Part shown: positions 25,545 through 34,611 of the stretch, piece after piece
How the letters are laid out: each line of letters opens with the position of its first letter
How positions within the stretch are numbered: the first letter of the stretch is position 1
Assembly: GCF_020215645.1 (NCBI RefSeq)
Contig: NZ_CP084058.1
Location: 7,626,001-7,690,000, forward strand
DNA: 64,000 nucleotides
Direction: 5' to 3'
From: Nonomuraea gerenzanensis
Lineage (GTDB): Bacteria; Actinomycetota; Actinomycetes; Streptosporangiales; Streptosporangiaceae
Notes under the pieces: model-generated
What the model was told of the DNA's origin: nothing
Database searches by the model: none
Seen by the model: the letters and a program-made list of their open reading frames with translations, nothing else
Program-made: the position numbers and the translations under genes

Positions 25545-26393
25545 ATGGGGAGCAGGACCGCGATCTCGGCTGGAGTTCTCGCGGTGGCGCTGGTGGCCGT
25601 CCCGGTGGCGGCCCCTGCCGCCTCGGCCGCCGTCCAAGACTGCACGCGCGACGGGGGCCTGCTCTCCGGAGTGACCAACACGCTGTGCGACGTGGTCGAG
25701 GCCGTCACCGGCACGGTCGACACGCTCACCGGGGGCGCCACCGACCCGGTGACCGACGGCGTCGACAAGACCACCGACGAGGTGCTCGGCCGGGTCGGCG
25801 AGGCCGTGCCCACCACCAAGTCCAGCCCCGCCACCTCCTCCTCCGCCCGACCGTCCACCTCCTCTCCCACCACCCCCAGGCCGAGCAGGACCGGCCTGGT
25901 GCCGGAGACGCTCGGCGACGTGTGCCTGCCGGTGCTCGCCTGCGACGACCAGGGGGTCGTCGACCGGCTCACCCCCCGGCCCAAGCCCTCGGCCACGCCG
26001 ACGGGGGTCCGTACGGGACGAGGCTGGGAGAGCACCGCCTCGGCCGCCCCGGCCGAGCCCCGCGCCACTCCCCCGTACAACCGCCCGCAGTCCGTCGGCA
26101 GCGGCGAGCCGGTGCAGGAGAAGGAGACCGCGCACGCCGAGGAGCCGCGGGTGGACCTGCTGTGGCCGAACCCGTTCGTGCACGAGCTGGCCGTGCCCAT
26201 GCAGGACCAGCGGGTGGTGCGCCCCACCCCGCCCGCCTCCGACGTGCTCGGCACGGTGCTGACGATCGCGTTGCTCGGCTCCGCGGTGCTGGCCACCCGG
26301 ATCGTGCAGCAGCGGCGGCAGCGTACGGAGCCCACCGAGTCGATCCCCTTCGAGCCGGCGCGCACGGGCAACGGGCGGCACCGGCTGGCCTGA
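25545..26393 (+). CDS. Secreted, membrane-anchored Ser/Thr/Pro-rich protein
   Basis: A 282-residue protein starting at ATG 25545 with AGGAGGGG 6 bp upstream. Residues 1-28 form a signal peptide (hydrophobic core VLAVALVAVPVAAPAASAA). Two Cys pairs follow (DCTRDG, NTLCDVV, then DVCLPVLACDD). The middle is a low-complexity Ser/Thr/Pro stretch likely to span the cell wall. A hydrophobic segment near residues 236-256 (VLGTVLTIALLGSAVLATRI) precedes a basic tail, giving a type-I membrane topology. No enzymatic domain is recognised. The 157 bp upstream contain a small inverted repeat GTATC-N7-GATAC at 25441-25457 that could be regulatory. Confidence 0.75.
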   Translation: MGSRTAISAGVLAVALVAVPVAAPAASAAVQDCTRDGGLLSGVTNTLCDVVEAVTGTVDTLTGGATDPVTDGVDKTTDEVLGRVGEAVPTTKSSPATSSSARPSTSSPTTPRPSRTGLVPETLGDVCLPVLACDDQGVVDRLTPRPKPSATPTGVRTGRGWESTASAAPAEPRATPPYNRPQSVGSGEPVQEKETAHAEEPRVDLLWPNPFVHELAVPMQDQRVVRPTPPASDVLGTVLTIALLGSAVLATRIVQQRRQRTEPTESIPFEPARTGNGRHRLA

Positions 26394-26414
26394 CCACCTT
26401 GGTCACCCGATGTG

Positions 26415-26442
26415 TTGCATCGGACACGAAGGCGTCTACATT
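26415..26442 (+). promoter_or_regulatory. Possible sigma70-type promoter
   Basis: TTGCAT (26415-26420) and TACATT (26437-26442) are separated by 16 bp in an unusually AT-rich patch between two plus-strand genes, about 90 bp upstream of the next ATG. Sequence match only. Confidence 0.35.
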
Positions 26443-26529
26443 GGTGATTGCGGCTGCCCTAAGGACCCTAGGCCGGATGATGGGACCTTCGCGGGGGCGG
26501 GGTGGGCGCTCGCGCCTGAGGGAGTCGTG

Positions 26530-26973
26530 ATGTCCGCCCCAGAGCATCCTGCCTTGGACGACCACCGCCGGCCCGGCGACGGCTCATGGCCCGGCGACGG
26601 GTTCATGCGACTCGCGAAGGCGGCGGGTGAGCGCGCCGCACGCGCCGCCGAGCGGGCCCGCCGGGCTGGCCTGCGACTGCAACGCCTGCGCACGGGCCGC
26701 ACCGACGCCTGCGCGGACTCCTGCGGGAGCTTCTGCCAGGACGCCGACCGCCCCGTCCCCGTGCCGTTGCCGGCGACTCTCGACCACGTCTGGACCTACC
26801 GGATGCTGATCGCGGTGCACGAACAGGCGGTCCGCCACTTCCGGACGTGCGCCGAGCGCGGTCTCGGGGACGTCGAGCGCTACCGCGAACGCGCCACCTG
26901 GCACAGCCGCGCGGCCGAGCACGCCCGCGAGGCCAGGGCCGCCTGGACGGCCGCACGCCGTCTCTCCTCCTGA
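26530..26973 (+). CDS. Hypothetical helical protein
   Basis: A 147-residue hydrophilic protein. ATG 26530 is preferred over the longer frame from 26410 because GGAG lies 5 bp upstream and the proposed promoter falls inside the longer version. It contains an Arg/Ala-rich amphipathic helix (AAGERAARAAERARRAGLRL), a Cys triplet region (DACADSCGSFCQD) and a helical C-terminus with HEQAVRHFRTCAE and RERATWHSRAAEHAREAR. The three close cysteines might bind metal. No family is recognised. It is followed by the STAS gene on the same strand 71 bp downstream and may be co-expressed with it. Confidence 0.6.
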   Translation: MSAPEHPALDDHRRPGDGSWPGDGFMRLAKAAGERAARAAERARRAGLRLQRLRTGRTDACADSCGSFCQDADRPVPVPLPATLDHVWTYRMLIAVHEQAVRHFRTCAERGLGDVERYRERATWHSRAAEHAREARAAWTAARRLSS

Positions 26974-26994
26974 ACGGGCTGCGGTTCTCCGGAT

Positions 26995-27000
26995 GGGTAT
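26995..27000 (+). promoter_or_regulatory. Sigma-B/F-type -10 element (weak)
   Basis: GGGTAT, the -10 hexamer used by SigB/SigF-type stress sigma factors of actinomycetes, lies 45 bp before the STAS start. A convincing GTTT-type -35 at the usual 14-16 bp was not found, so this is only suggestive. Confidence 0.2.
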
Positions 27001-27044
27001 CACCTCTGGGGGCAGGTGAAAGCCCACCTATCCGTGCCAAGACA

Positions 27045-27407
27045 ATGAGACGATCAGTGCTCGTGGCAGAACGCAAGGACGTTCCGGACTTCCAACGCAC
27101 CTGGGCGGTCATCGCTCTGGGCGGAAGCCTCGACGAGGCCACCGTGGACCAGGTGGAGCGGGAGATCCAGCAACTGGGCGGCGCAGGTGCCCGCCTCATC
27201 GTCGACGTCAGCGAGCTGCACTTCCTCGACGACTTCGGCGTGGACATGCTGGTGCTCCTGGCTCACCACATGCACCGGCAGGGCGGGCTGATGGCCCTGA
27301 CCGACCGGCGCGGCCACATGCGTCAGATCCTCGGTGAGGCCGGCCTGGAAGGACTGCTGCCGCTCTTCGGCACCGTGGCCGAGGCCATGCGCGGCCTGGA
27401 AGGCTGA
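27045..27407 (+). CDS. STAS-domain anti-sigma factor antagonist
   Basis: A 120-residue single STAS domain. The beta strand WAVIALGGSLDEATVDQV is followed by LIVDVSELHFLDDFGVDMLV, where anti-anti-sigma proteins such as SpoIIAA/RsbV have the phosphorylatable Ser in D-x-S-x-x-x-x-D-S/T. Here the segment reads FLDDFGVD: the usual Ser/Thr is absent and Asp-Phe occupies its place. That would make phosphorylation control unlikely or the acidic residue phosphomimetic. The start is uncertain: ATG 27045 or GTG 27057, neither with a strong ribosome site. It converges with the cobalamin-binding protein gene 8 bp away. A role in partner switching is inferred from the family. Confidence 0.75.
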   Translation: MRRSVLVAERKDVPDFQRTWAVIALGGSLDEATVDQVEREIQQLGGAGARLIVDVSELHFLDDFGVDMLVLLAHHMHRQGGLMALTDRRGHMRQILGEAGLEGLLPLFGTVAEAMRGLEG

Positions 27408-27414
27408 GCTGTCC

Positions 27415-28551
27415 TCAGAAGGGGTGGCCGGGTCTGTCCTTGCCGTGCTCGCGGCGCAGCGCCTCCTGCCCGTGCTCCACGGTGGCCCGCGCCCGCGGGC
27501 AGCCCTTCAGGCCCGTGGCGATCAGGTCGAGGGCTGGGAACAGGGTGTCCTCGGGGACGTTCCTGGCGGTGAGGATGCCTGCCATCCACAGCAGGAAACG
27601 GGAGTAGAGGGTGGGGTCGTCGACGTAGAGGGAGATGGCGAGGAAGTCGATGAGGTGGCCGATGTCCTCGCGGGTGTGCTTGAGCTGCCGGTTGTCGTAG
27701 GCGGCCATCGCGGGGATGCGCTCTCCCAGGCGCCACATGACGGTGTCGATCAGTTCCTGGGCTGTTTCCGTGAGGTGGCCGTACTCCCGGTCGGGGGCGG
27801 TGGCGGGATGGCCGTGCTCCTGGCCGGTCGGGGTGGTGGGGTGGCCGTGCTCCTGGCCGGCAGGGCCCGTTCCGCCGTTCGATCCCTCGTATGCCGTCTC
27901 CCCTGGCGCCGGGCCGGCGGTCAGGCGCTCGGCCGTGGCGCGCGCGTCGGGCGCCCAGCCGTCGGCGCCCAGCAGGCGCGCGTAGCGGCCGTCCCCGCCG
28001 AAGGCGGCCCCGCCCGCCAGCACCGGCCTGCCCGTCTCCCGGCACGCCGCGATCGCCTCATGGGCGGCGGGCAGCCGCGTGGGCAGCGACGCCGACAACA
28101 GCACCACGTCCACCTCCGCCTCCCGCACGTGGATCGGCAGGAACGGAGTCGGCACGTGCGGCCCCAGGTAATCCACCCGCCAGCCGTCCAGCCGCAGCAC
28201 CTCGGCCAGCAACCGGGCGGGGAACGCATGCCACTCCCCGTCCACGCACGCCACCGCCGCCCGCCCCTTGACGCCCACGTGCCGCGCCCGCGCGGCCGGA
28301 TGCCGGGCGGCGGCGGCCAGCACCCGCTCGCTGACGGCGGTCACGATGTGCTCCTGGGCGACGGTCACCTCGTTGGCGGCCCAGGCGTCGCCGACCTGCC
28401 GCTGGATGGGGGCCACCACGTTCAGCAGCAGGTCCTCCACGGGCAGGCCGTCGCCGAGCGCCGCCAGGGCGGCATCGGCGGCGCCGTGGTCGTCTCCGTC
28501 CAGGGCGGAGGTCCAGATCTTGCCGGTGAGGGTTTCGAGGTTGTCCGCCAT
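27415..28551 (-). CDS. Cobalamin-binding CarH-like sensor protein without DNA-binding domain
   Basis: A 378-residue protein. Residues about 5-85 are the helical cap of B12-binding modules and contain W57-x9-E67-H68 (WAANEVTVAQEH). This exact Wx9EH spacing is the signature of adenosylcobalamin light sensors of the CarH/LitR type. Residues about 95-205 are the Rossmann-like B12 domain, with E106-x-H108 (VDGEWHAFP) as the probable lower-ligand His, though the following Gly of the usual motif is Pro. A low-complexity linker with repeated GQEHGHP (232-250) leads to a C-terminal helical domain (260-378) often seen in actinobacterial relatives. Classical CarH has an N-terminal MerR domain, missing here, so output must pass through a partner. 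The convergent STAS gene is a candidate. Light sensing is inferred from the motif. Confidence 0.8.
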   Translation of the reverse strand: MADNLETLTGKIWTSALDGDDHGAADAALAALGDGLPVEDLLLNVVAPIQRQVGDAWAANEVTVAQEHIVTAVSERVLAAAARHPAARARHVGVKGRAAVACVDGEWHAFPARLLAEVLRLDGWRVDYLGPHVPTPFLPIHVREAEVDVVLLSASLPTRLPAAHEAIAACRETGRPVLAGGAAFGGDGRYARLLGADGWAPDARATAERLTAGPAPGETAYEGSNGGTGPAGQEHGHPTTPTGQEHGHPATAPDREYGHLTETAQELIDTVMWRLGERIPAMAAYDNRQLKHTREDIGHLIDFLAISLYVDDPTLYSRFLLWMAGILTARNVPEDTLFPALDLIATGLKGCPRARATVEHGQEALRREHGKDRPGHPF

Positions 28552-28890
28552 GTGGGCCGCCTCCTCGTGATGGGCGATTCACCGGCCAACATCGCGCGGT
28601 CCGGGGAGACGGTCAAGCGCCACCGCCGAACGCGATCGCGCTGGACCGTGACCACATCCGGCCGACCGTGCCGGCTGCGGTGGGCGCCGCCCGGGGGCCG
28701 CCCGTGCCGCGCTCGTGCGCAACCGCGGCATGTGCCGTACCCCCTCGGCCGGCGGAATCCACGCGGACGGCCGGCGTTGCGCACGTGACGGCGGCCGGCC
28801 CGTGAACCGGAGGAGCGTTCCCCTGGACAGAGGCCGGCCACGGGCGGCGGGTGGCGTGCCGTCGGCTGTGCCGTAAAAGAAAGAAAGCAG
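28552..28890. other. Intergenic region without recognisable gene
   Basis: These 339 bp separate the minus-strand cobalamin-sensor gene from the 3' end of fabI, also minus strand. They must include the promoter of the sensor. No frame with gene-like codon use, no strong terminator hairpin with U-tract and no repeat array was seen. A purine-rich stretch AAAAGAAAGAAAG sits just after the fabI stop. Confidence 0.5.
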
Positions 28891-29655
28891 TCAGCCGCCG
28901 ATCGCGTGGACGCCGCCGTCGACGTGGACGATCTCGCCCGTGGTGGCGGGGAACCAGTCGGACATCAGGGCCACGCAGGCCCGGGCGGTGGGCAGGGTGT
29001 CGGCCAGGTCCCAGCCCAGCGGTGCCTTCTCCGGCCAGCTGTCCTCGAACTCCTTGAACCCCGGGATCGACTTGGCCGCCATCGTCCGCAGCGGGCCCGC
29101 CGCCACCAGGTTGACGCGGATGTTGTGCTTGCCGAGGTCGCGGGCCAGGTAGCGGTTGCAGGACTCCAGGCCGGCCTTGGCGACGCCCATCCAGTCGTAG
29201 ACCGGCCACGCCTTGGAGGCGTCGAAGTCGAGGCCGACCACCGCGCCGCCCTCCTTCATGAGGGGCAGGCAGGCCACGGCCAGCGACTTGTAGGAGTACG
29301 TCGAGACCTGCAGGGCCGTGGCGACGTCCTCCCAGGAGGTGTTGAGGAAGTTGCCGCCCAGTGCCGTCTGCGGGGCGAAGCCGATGGAGTGCACGACGCC
29401 GTCGAGGCCGTCGACGTGCTCGCCGATGCGGGCGGCGAGGGTGTCGAGGTGCTCGTTGTTCTGGACGTCGAGCTCCAGGACGGGCGCCGGCGAGGGCAGC
29501 CGCTTGGCGATGCGCTCCACGAGGCTGAGGCGGCCGAAGCCGGTCAGGACGACGGTGGCGCCCTCCTCCTGGGCCAGCCTGGCCACGGAGAAGGCGATGG
29601 AGGCGTCCGTCAGGACACCGGTGACGAGGATCCGCTTGCCTTCGAGAATGCCCAT
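28891..29655 (-). CDS. fabI: Enoyl-ACP reductase, NADH-dependent (InhA type)
   Basis: A 254-residue FabI. GVLTDASIAFSVARLAQEEG is the InhA/FabI cofactor loop, and VVHSIGFAPQTALGG and GLDFDASKAWPVYDWMGVAK carry the catalytic Tyr and Lys with InhA-like spacing. Later segments are VAAGPLRTMAAKSIPGF (substrate loop) and GEIVHVDGGVHAIGG at the C-terminus. It performs the last reduction of type II fatty acid elongation. It follows fabG on the same strand with 1 bp between them, the fabG-inhA order known from mycobacteria and other actinobacteria. Confidence 0.96.
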   Translation of the reverse strand: MGILEGKRILVTGVLTDASIAFSVARLAQEEGATVVLTGFGRLSLVERIAKRLPSPAPVLELDVQNNEHLDTLAARIGEHVDGLDGVVHSIGFAPQTALGGNFLNTSWEDVATALQVSTYSYKSLAVACLPLMKEGGAVVGLDFDASKAWPVYDWMGVAKAGLESCNRYLARDLGKHNIRVNLVAAGPLRTMAAKSIPGFKEFEDSWPEKAPLGWDLADTLPTARACVALMSDWFPATTGEIVHVDGGVHAIGG

Positions 29656-29656
29656 C

Positions 29657-30415
<759 letters not shown>

Positions 30416-30429
30416 TTAGGATCGTGGAC

Positions 30430-31923
30430 ATGCGCCAGATCGACCCCGATTTCCTGGAGCTGCCGCTGCGGCAGCTGGCGGACGCCGCCCTGCAACGCGC
30501 CCGCGAGCTCGGCGCGCAGCACGCCGACTTCCGGCTCGAACGCGTCAGGGCGGAGACGCTGAGCCTCTACGACACCCGGCTCGAAGGCGCCATGGACGCC
30601 GACGACCTGGGCTACGCCGTCCGGGTCGTCAAGGACGGCACCTGGGGGTTCGCCGCCGGCATCCACCTGACGCCCGAGGCCGCCGCCGTGGTGGCCGAGC
30701 AGGCGGTCAGGGTGGCGGAGGTGAGCGCGCCGATCAACAGGGAGCCCATCGAGCTGGCCGCCGAGCCGGTGCACGCCGACGCCGTGTGGGTGTCGGCGTA
30801 CGAGGTGGACCCGTTCGAGGTGCCCACGGCCGACAAGGTGAGCCTGCTGGCGGAGTGGTCCGCCGGGCTGCTGAAGGGCGCCGACCACGTGTCGGCGCGG
30901 CTGCTGCAGGTCAAGGAGCAGAAGTTCTACGCCGACACGGCCGGCACGGTGACCACCCAGCAGCGGGTGCGGGTGCACCCCAAGCTCAACGCGATGAAGG
31001 CCACCGAGAGCGGCTTCGACGACATGTCGACGATCGCGCCGCCGGTCGGCCGCGGTTACGAGTACCTGACGGGCACCGGGTGGGACTGGCAGGGCGAGCT
31101 GGCCAGGCTGCCGGAGCTGCTGGCGGAGAAGCTGGCCGCGCCGTCGGTCGAGGCGGGCGACCACGACCTGGTGATCGACCCGTCCAACCTGTGGCTGACG
31201 ATCCACGAGTCGATCGGCCACGCCACCGAGCTGGACCGCGCGCTCGGCTACGAGGCCGCCTACGCGGGCACCAGCTTCGCCACGTTCGACCAGCTCGGCG
31301 AGCTGGTCTACGGCTCGCCGGTGATGAACGTGACCGGCGACCGCACCGTCGCCCACGGCCTGGCCACGATCGGGTACGACGACGAGGGCGTGCAGGGCCA
31401 GAGCTTCGACATCGTCAAGGACGGCATCCTGGTGGGCTACCAGCTCGACCGGCGGATGGCGCTGATGAAGGGGCTGGGCCGCTCCAACGGGTGCGCGTTC
31501 GCCGACTCGCCCGGCCACATGCCGATCCAGCGCATGGCCAACGTGTCGCTGGCGGCGGCGCCCGGCGGCCCCTCGACGGAGGAGCTGATCGCGGGCGTCG
31601 AGCGCGGCCTCTACATCGTGGGCGACAAGAGCTGGTCGATCGACATGCAGCGCTACAACTTCCAGTTCACCGGCCAGCGGGCCTACAAGATCTCCCACGG
31701 CAAGCTGGACGGGCAGGTCAGGGACTTCGCCTACCAGGCGACGACGACGGACTTCTGGCAGTCGATGGAGGCGGTGGGCGGGCCGCAGACGTACGTGCTG
31801 GGTGGCGCGTTCAACTGCGGCAAGGGCCAGCCGGGGCAGGTCGCGCCGGTCAGCCACGGGTGCCCGTCGGCGCTGTTCAGGGGCGTGCGGATCCTCAACA
31901 CCGTGCAGGAGGGTGGCAAGTGA
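30430..31923 (+). CDS. tldD: TldD family metalloprotease
   Basis: A 497-residue protein of the TldD/PmbA peptidase family. The zinc site HESIGHATELD near residue 255 is the HExxxH of TldD, and C-terminal GGAFNCGKGQPGQ with cysteine and SHGCPSALFRGV are typical. With TldE it forms a heterodimeric protease that cleaves unfolded peptides and matures microcins or leader peptides. ATG 30430 follows AGGAT by 7 bp; an in-frame GTG two codons earlier is possible. It overlaps tldE by 4 bp (GTGA), so the two subunits are made together. No precursor peptide gene was found next to it. Confidence 0.93.
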   Translation: MRQIDPDFLELPLRQLADAALQRARELGAQHADFRLERVRAETLSLYDTRLEGAMDADDLGYAVRVVKDGTWGFAAGIHLTPEAAAVVAEQAVRVAEVSAPINREPIELAAEPVHADAVWVSAYEVDPFEVPTADKVSLLAEWSAGLLKGADHVSARLLQVKEQKFYADTAGTVTTQQRVRVHPKLNAMKATESGFDDMSTIAPPVGRGYEYLTGTGWDWQGELARLPELLAEKLAAPSVEAGDHDLVIDPSNLWLTIHESIGHATELDRALGYEAAYAGTSFATFDQLGELVYGSPVMNVTGDRTVAHGLATIGYDDEGVQGQSFDIVKDGILVGYQLDRRMALMKGLGRSNGCAFADSPGHMPIQRMANVSLAAAPGGPSTEELIAGVERGLYIVGDKSWSIDMQRYNFQFTGQRAYKISHGKLDGQVRDFAYQATTTDFWQSMEAVGGPQTYVLGGAFNCGKGQPGQVAPVSHGCPSALFRGVRILNTVQEGGK

Positions 31924-33290
31924 CTCCTCAGGAGATGGTGGAGAGGGCCCTGGAGCTCTCCCGTAACGACGGCTGCGTGGTACTCGTGGACGAGGGCTCC
32001 ACGGCGAACCTGCGCTTCGCGGGCAACACGCTGACCACGAACGGCGTCGCCCGCTCCGCCCAGCTGACCGTGATCTCGATCGCGGGGCGGGGCGTGGGCG
32101 TGGTGTCGCGGGCGGCCGTACGCGACGACCAGCTCGCCGACGTGGTGGCGGCGGCCGACGCGGCGGCGCGTGAGGCGCAGCCCGCCGAGGACGCCCGCCC
32201 GCTGGTCGAGGCCGGGCCGGCCTCGCCGCACTGGGACGAGGTCGTGCGGCCGACCGACATCGGGGTGTTCGAGGGGTTCGCGCCGGCGCTCGGCGAGGCG
32301 TTCTCGGCGGCCGAGGCGGGCGGCAGGAGGCTGTACGGGTTCGCGGAGCACTCGCTGACCTCGACGTTCCTCGGCACGTCCACGGGCGTGCGGCTGCGCC
32401 ACGACCAGCCGACCGGCCGGCTGGAGCTGAACGCCAAGTCGGGCGACCTGAAGCGCTCGGCGTGGACGGGCGTGTCCACGCGCGACTTCACGGACGTCGA
32501 CGTGGCGGCGCTCGGCTCGTCGCTGGCGCAGCGGCTGGAGTGGGCCAAGACGCGGGTGGACCTGCCGGCGGGCCGCTACGAGACGCTGCTGCCGCCGAGC
32601 GCGGTGGCCGACCTGATGATCTACCTGTTCTGGTCGTCGGGGGCGCGGGACGCGCTGGACGGGCGCTCGGTGTTCGCCAAGCCCGGCGGGGGCACCCGCG
32701 TGGGTGAGCAGCTCGCCGCGCTGCCCGTCTCGCTGTCGAGCGATCCGGGGGCGGCGGGCATCGCGTGCTCGCCGTTCGTGACGGCGCACGCCTCCAGCAG
32801 GGAGAGCTCGGTCTTCGACAACGGGCTGCCGCTGGGGCGTACCGACTGGATCAAGGACGGGCGGCTGGAGGCGCTGCTCCAGACCCGCTACTCGGCGGAG
32901 CTGAGCGGGCTGCCGGTGACGCCCGCCATCGACAACCTCATCATGACCGGGCCCGCCGGTGGGCCCTCGCTGGAGGAGATGATCGCCTCCACGGAGCGGG
33001 GGCTGCTGGTGACCTGCCTGTGGTACATCCGCGCGGTGGATCCGCAGACGCTGCTGCTGACCGGGTTGACCCGTGACGGGGTCTATCTGGTGGAGCACGG
33101 CGAGGTCGTGGGTGAGGTGAACAACTTCCGGTTCAACGAGAGCCCGGTCGATCTGCTGGGGCGGTTGACGGAGGTGGGGCGCAGCGGGCAGACGCTGCCG
33201 CGTGAGTGGAACGACTACTTCCAGCGGACGATCATGCCGGCGGTCCGGGTGGCGGACTTCAACATGTCCACGGTGAGCCAGGCCAGCTGA
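31920..33290 (+). CDS. tldE: TldE/PmbA metalloprotease partner subunit
   Basis: A 456-residue PmbA/TldE homologue, the non-zinc partner of TldD. Diagnostic parts are GRYETLLPPSAVADLMIYL, DGRSVFAKPGGGTRVGE, and the C-terminal ERGLLVTCLWYIR followed by VGEVNNFRFNESPVDLL. It lacks a HExxxH motif, as expected. GTG 31920 overlaps the tldD stop. The pair ends in a GC-rich terminator hairpin at 33310-33342. Function follows the family: proteolysis inside the TldD/E chamber, with targets here unknown. Confidence 0.92.
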   Translation: MTPQEMVERALELSRNDGCVVLVDEGSTANLRFAGNTLTTNGVARSAQLTVISIAGRGVGVVSRAAVRDDQLADVVAAADAAAREAQPAEDARPLVEAGPASPHWDEVVRPTDIGVFEGFAPALGEAFSAAEAGGRRLYGFAEHSLTSTFLGTSTGVRLRHDQPTGRLELNAKSGDLKRSAWTGVSTRDFTDVDVAALGSSLAQRLEWAKTRVDLPAGRYETLLPPSAVADLMIYLFWSSGARDALDGRSVFAKPGGGTRVGEQLAALPVSLSSDPGAAGIACSPFVTAHASSRESSVFDNGLPLGRTDWIKDGRLEALLQTRYSAELSGLPVTPAIDNLIMTGPAGGPSLEEMIASTERGLLVTCLWYIRAVDPQTLLLTGLTRDGVYLVEHGEVVGEVNNFRFNESPVDLLGRLTEVGRSGQTLPREWNDYFQRTIMPAVRVADFNMSTVSQAS

Positions 33291-33309
33291 TCGCGGCCGC
33301 AGCTCCGAC

Positions 33310-33342
33310 GGGCCCGTCCGCGCGCTGCGGGCGGGCCCCTTT
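33310..33342 (+). terminator. Terminator hairpin after tldDE
   Basis: GGGCCCGTCCGC and GCGGGCGGGCCC arms pair with one mismatch around a short loop, followed by CTTT. It lies 20 bp after the tldE stop. Confidence 0.75.
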
Positions 33343-33461
33343 CGCCGGATGAGGCGCGCCCACGGCCACACGCCTGTGCCGGCGCGTGGTCCCCTCGCCC
33401 CGAGCCCGGAGACCCGTGCGGTGGCCGGTCGGCCACGGTGCTCTCCACTGGCTCACACCCC

Positions 33462-34055
33462 TCAGCGAGGGCCCAGGAGGGCCGCCAAGGCGTGGCTGAG
33501 GGACTGCCCGAGGGTCTTGGCGCACGCCTCGTAGCCCTGCGGCGGGCCGCCGTACGGGTCGTACACCTCCTGCGGCCGGCCGCGGGTGCGGCGGACCGCC
33601 GCCGACTGGACGATGGCCCTGGCCCGCTCCACCGTGTCGGACCGGTAGCGGCGCTGGCCCGCGCCCGCCGCCAGCTCGGCGAACTCGGGCAGCGTGAACG
33701 TCTTGCCCGCCGCGCGCGGGTCGAGGCCGACGGCGACGGCGCGGTGCGCGTCCTCCATTGTGAGCAGCAGGTCGGACGCGCCGATCAGGGCGGGGTCGAG
33801 CGGCCTGGCGCGGTGTGCCCTGCCGTTCAGGCCGAGCCTGTCGAGGGCGGTGATCGCGTGCGGGGCCATGGGGTGGCCGACCAGCGCCCGTACGCCGGCG
33901 CTCGCCGTGACCACGGGCAGCGGGGCTGAGCTGAGCATCGCCTGGGCGATCACCTGGGCCATGGCCGAGCGGCAGATGTTGGCCGTGCAGACCAGCAGGA
34001 TGCGGAACTCGCCTCGTGCGGGTGCCGTGTCGCCGGCGGCGGGAGAAATGGCCAT
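33462..34055 (-). CDS. Low-molecular-weight protein-tyrosine phosphatase
   Basis: A 197-residue LMW-PTP. The P-loop VCTANICRSAM (C23 to R29, CX5R) starts the fold, and YDPYGGPPQGYE near the C-terminus provides the DP general acid. It dephosphorylates phosphotyrosine proteins, in bacteria often tyrosine kinases of exopolysaccharide assembly. It is a little longer than the classic 150-160 residues because of an N-terminal extension and an inserted loop. It stands alone, with 113 bp to the 3' end of the tldDE terminator and 244 bp without a gene on its other side. Confidence 0.88.
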   Translation of the reverse strand: MAISPAAGDTAPARGEFRILLVCTANICRSAMAQVIAQAMLSSAPLPVVTASAGVRALVGHPMAPHAITALDRLGLNGRAHRARPLDPALIGASDLLLTMEDAHRAVAVGLDPRAAGKTFTLPEFAELAAGAGQRRYRSDTVERARAIVQSAAVRRTRGRPQEVYDPYGGPPQGYEACAKTLGQSLSHALAALLGPR

Positions 34056-34299
34056 GATGTGCGCTCCCCGTGGGTCAAGGCCAATCTAGCCGCTCGCGGC
34101 GGCCCGGGGCAGCCCGAGGGCCGGCCGTTGGCCGCCGAGGGCTCCAGGGAGCTTCAGGAGGGGCTCCGGGGCGCCGAGAAGGCCGCTGGGCGGGCTCCAC
34201 GTCGCGGGGAGAGGCGGCGGGGGAGCTCACGAAGGGGGAAGGCTGCGGGGCCGTGCGGTGGGAGCGGAGCTCCGCCGGAGGAGCCCCGCCCGGTCGTCC

Positions 34300-34512
34300 T
34301 CAGGAGTCCTCGAGGCGGAACCCCACCTTCATGCCGACCTGGTAGTGCGCGATCTCCCCCGCGTCGATGTGCCCCCGGATCTCCGTCACCTCGAACCAGT
34401 CGAGGTGCCGCAGCGTCTGGGAGGCCCTCCTGATGCCGTTGCGGATGGCATGGTCGACGCTCTCCCCCGAGGTGCCGACGATCTCCGTGACCCGGTACGT
34501 GCGATCCGTCAT
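34300..34512 (-). CDS. Dodecin family protein
   Basis: A 70-residue protein (MTDRTYRVTEIVGTSGESVD...), a full-length dodecin with Trp39 and Gln58, the residues that stack and hold flavins in the dodecameric shell. Dodecins store or buffer FMN, riboflavin or CoA in the cytoplasm. ATG 34512 is supported by GGAGGATGTGGAG upstream; the longer frame has no support. It is divergent from the DUF3099 gene across about 100 bp. Confidence 0.92.
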   Translation of the reverse strand: MTDRTYRVTEIVGTSGESVDHAIRNGIRRASQTLRHLDWFEVTEIRGHIDAGEIAHYQVGMKVGFRLEDS

Positions 34513-34611
34513 CTCCACATCCTCCTTACTCGAAGGCCATGATCGCATGACCCCCGCGCCCGCACCGGGCTGCCGTCGCCACCACGCCACCCTGGGGCTA
34601 CCGTGGAAGAC

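Noticed and set aside
34056..34299. Possible small genes between LMW phosphatase and dodecin
   Set aside because: Frames here are Gly/Arg-rich, run into the antisense of dodecin and lack credible ribosome sites.
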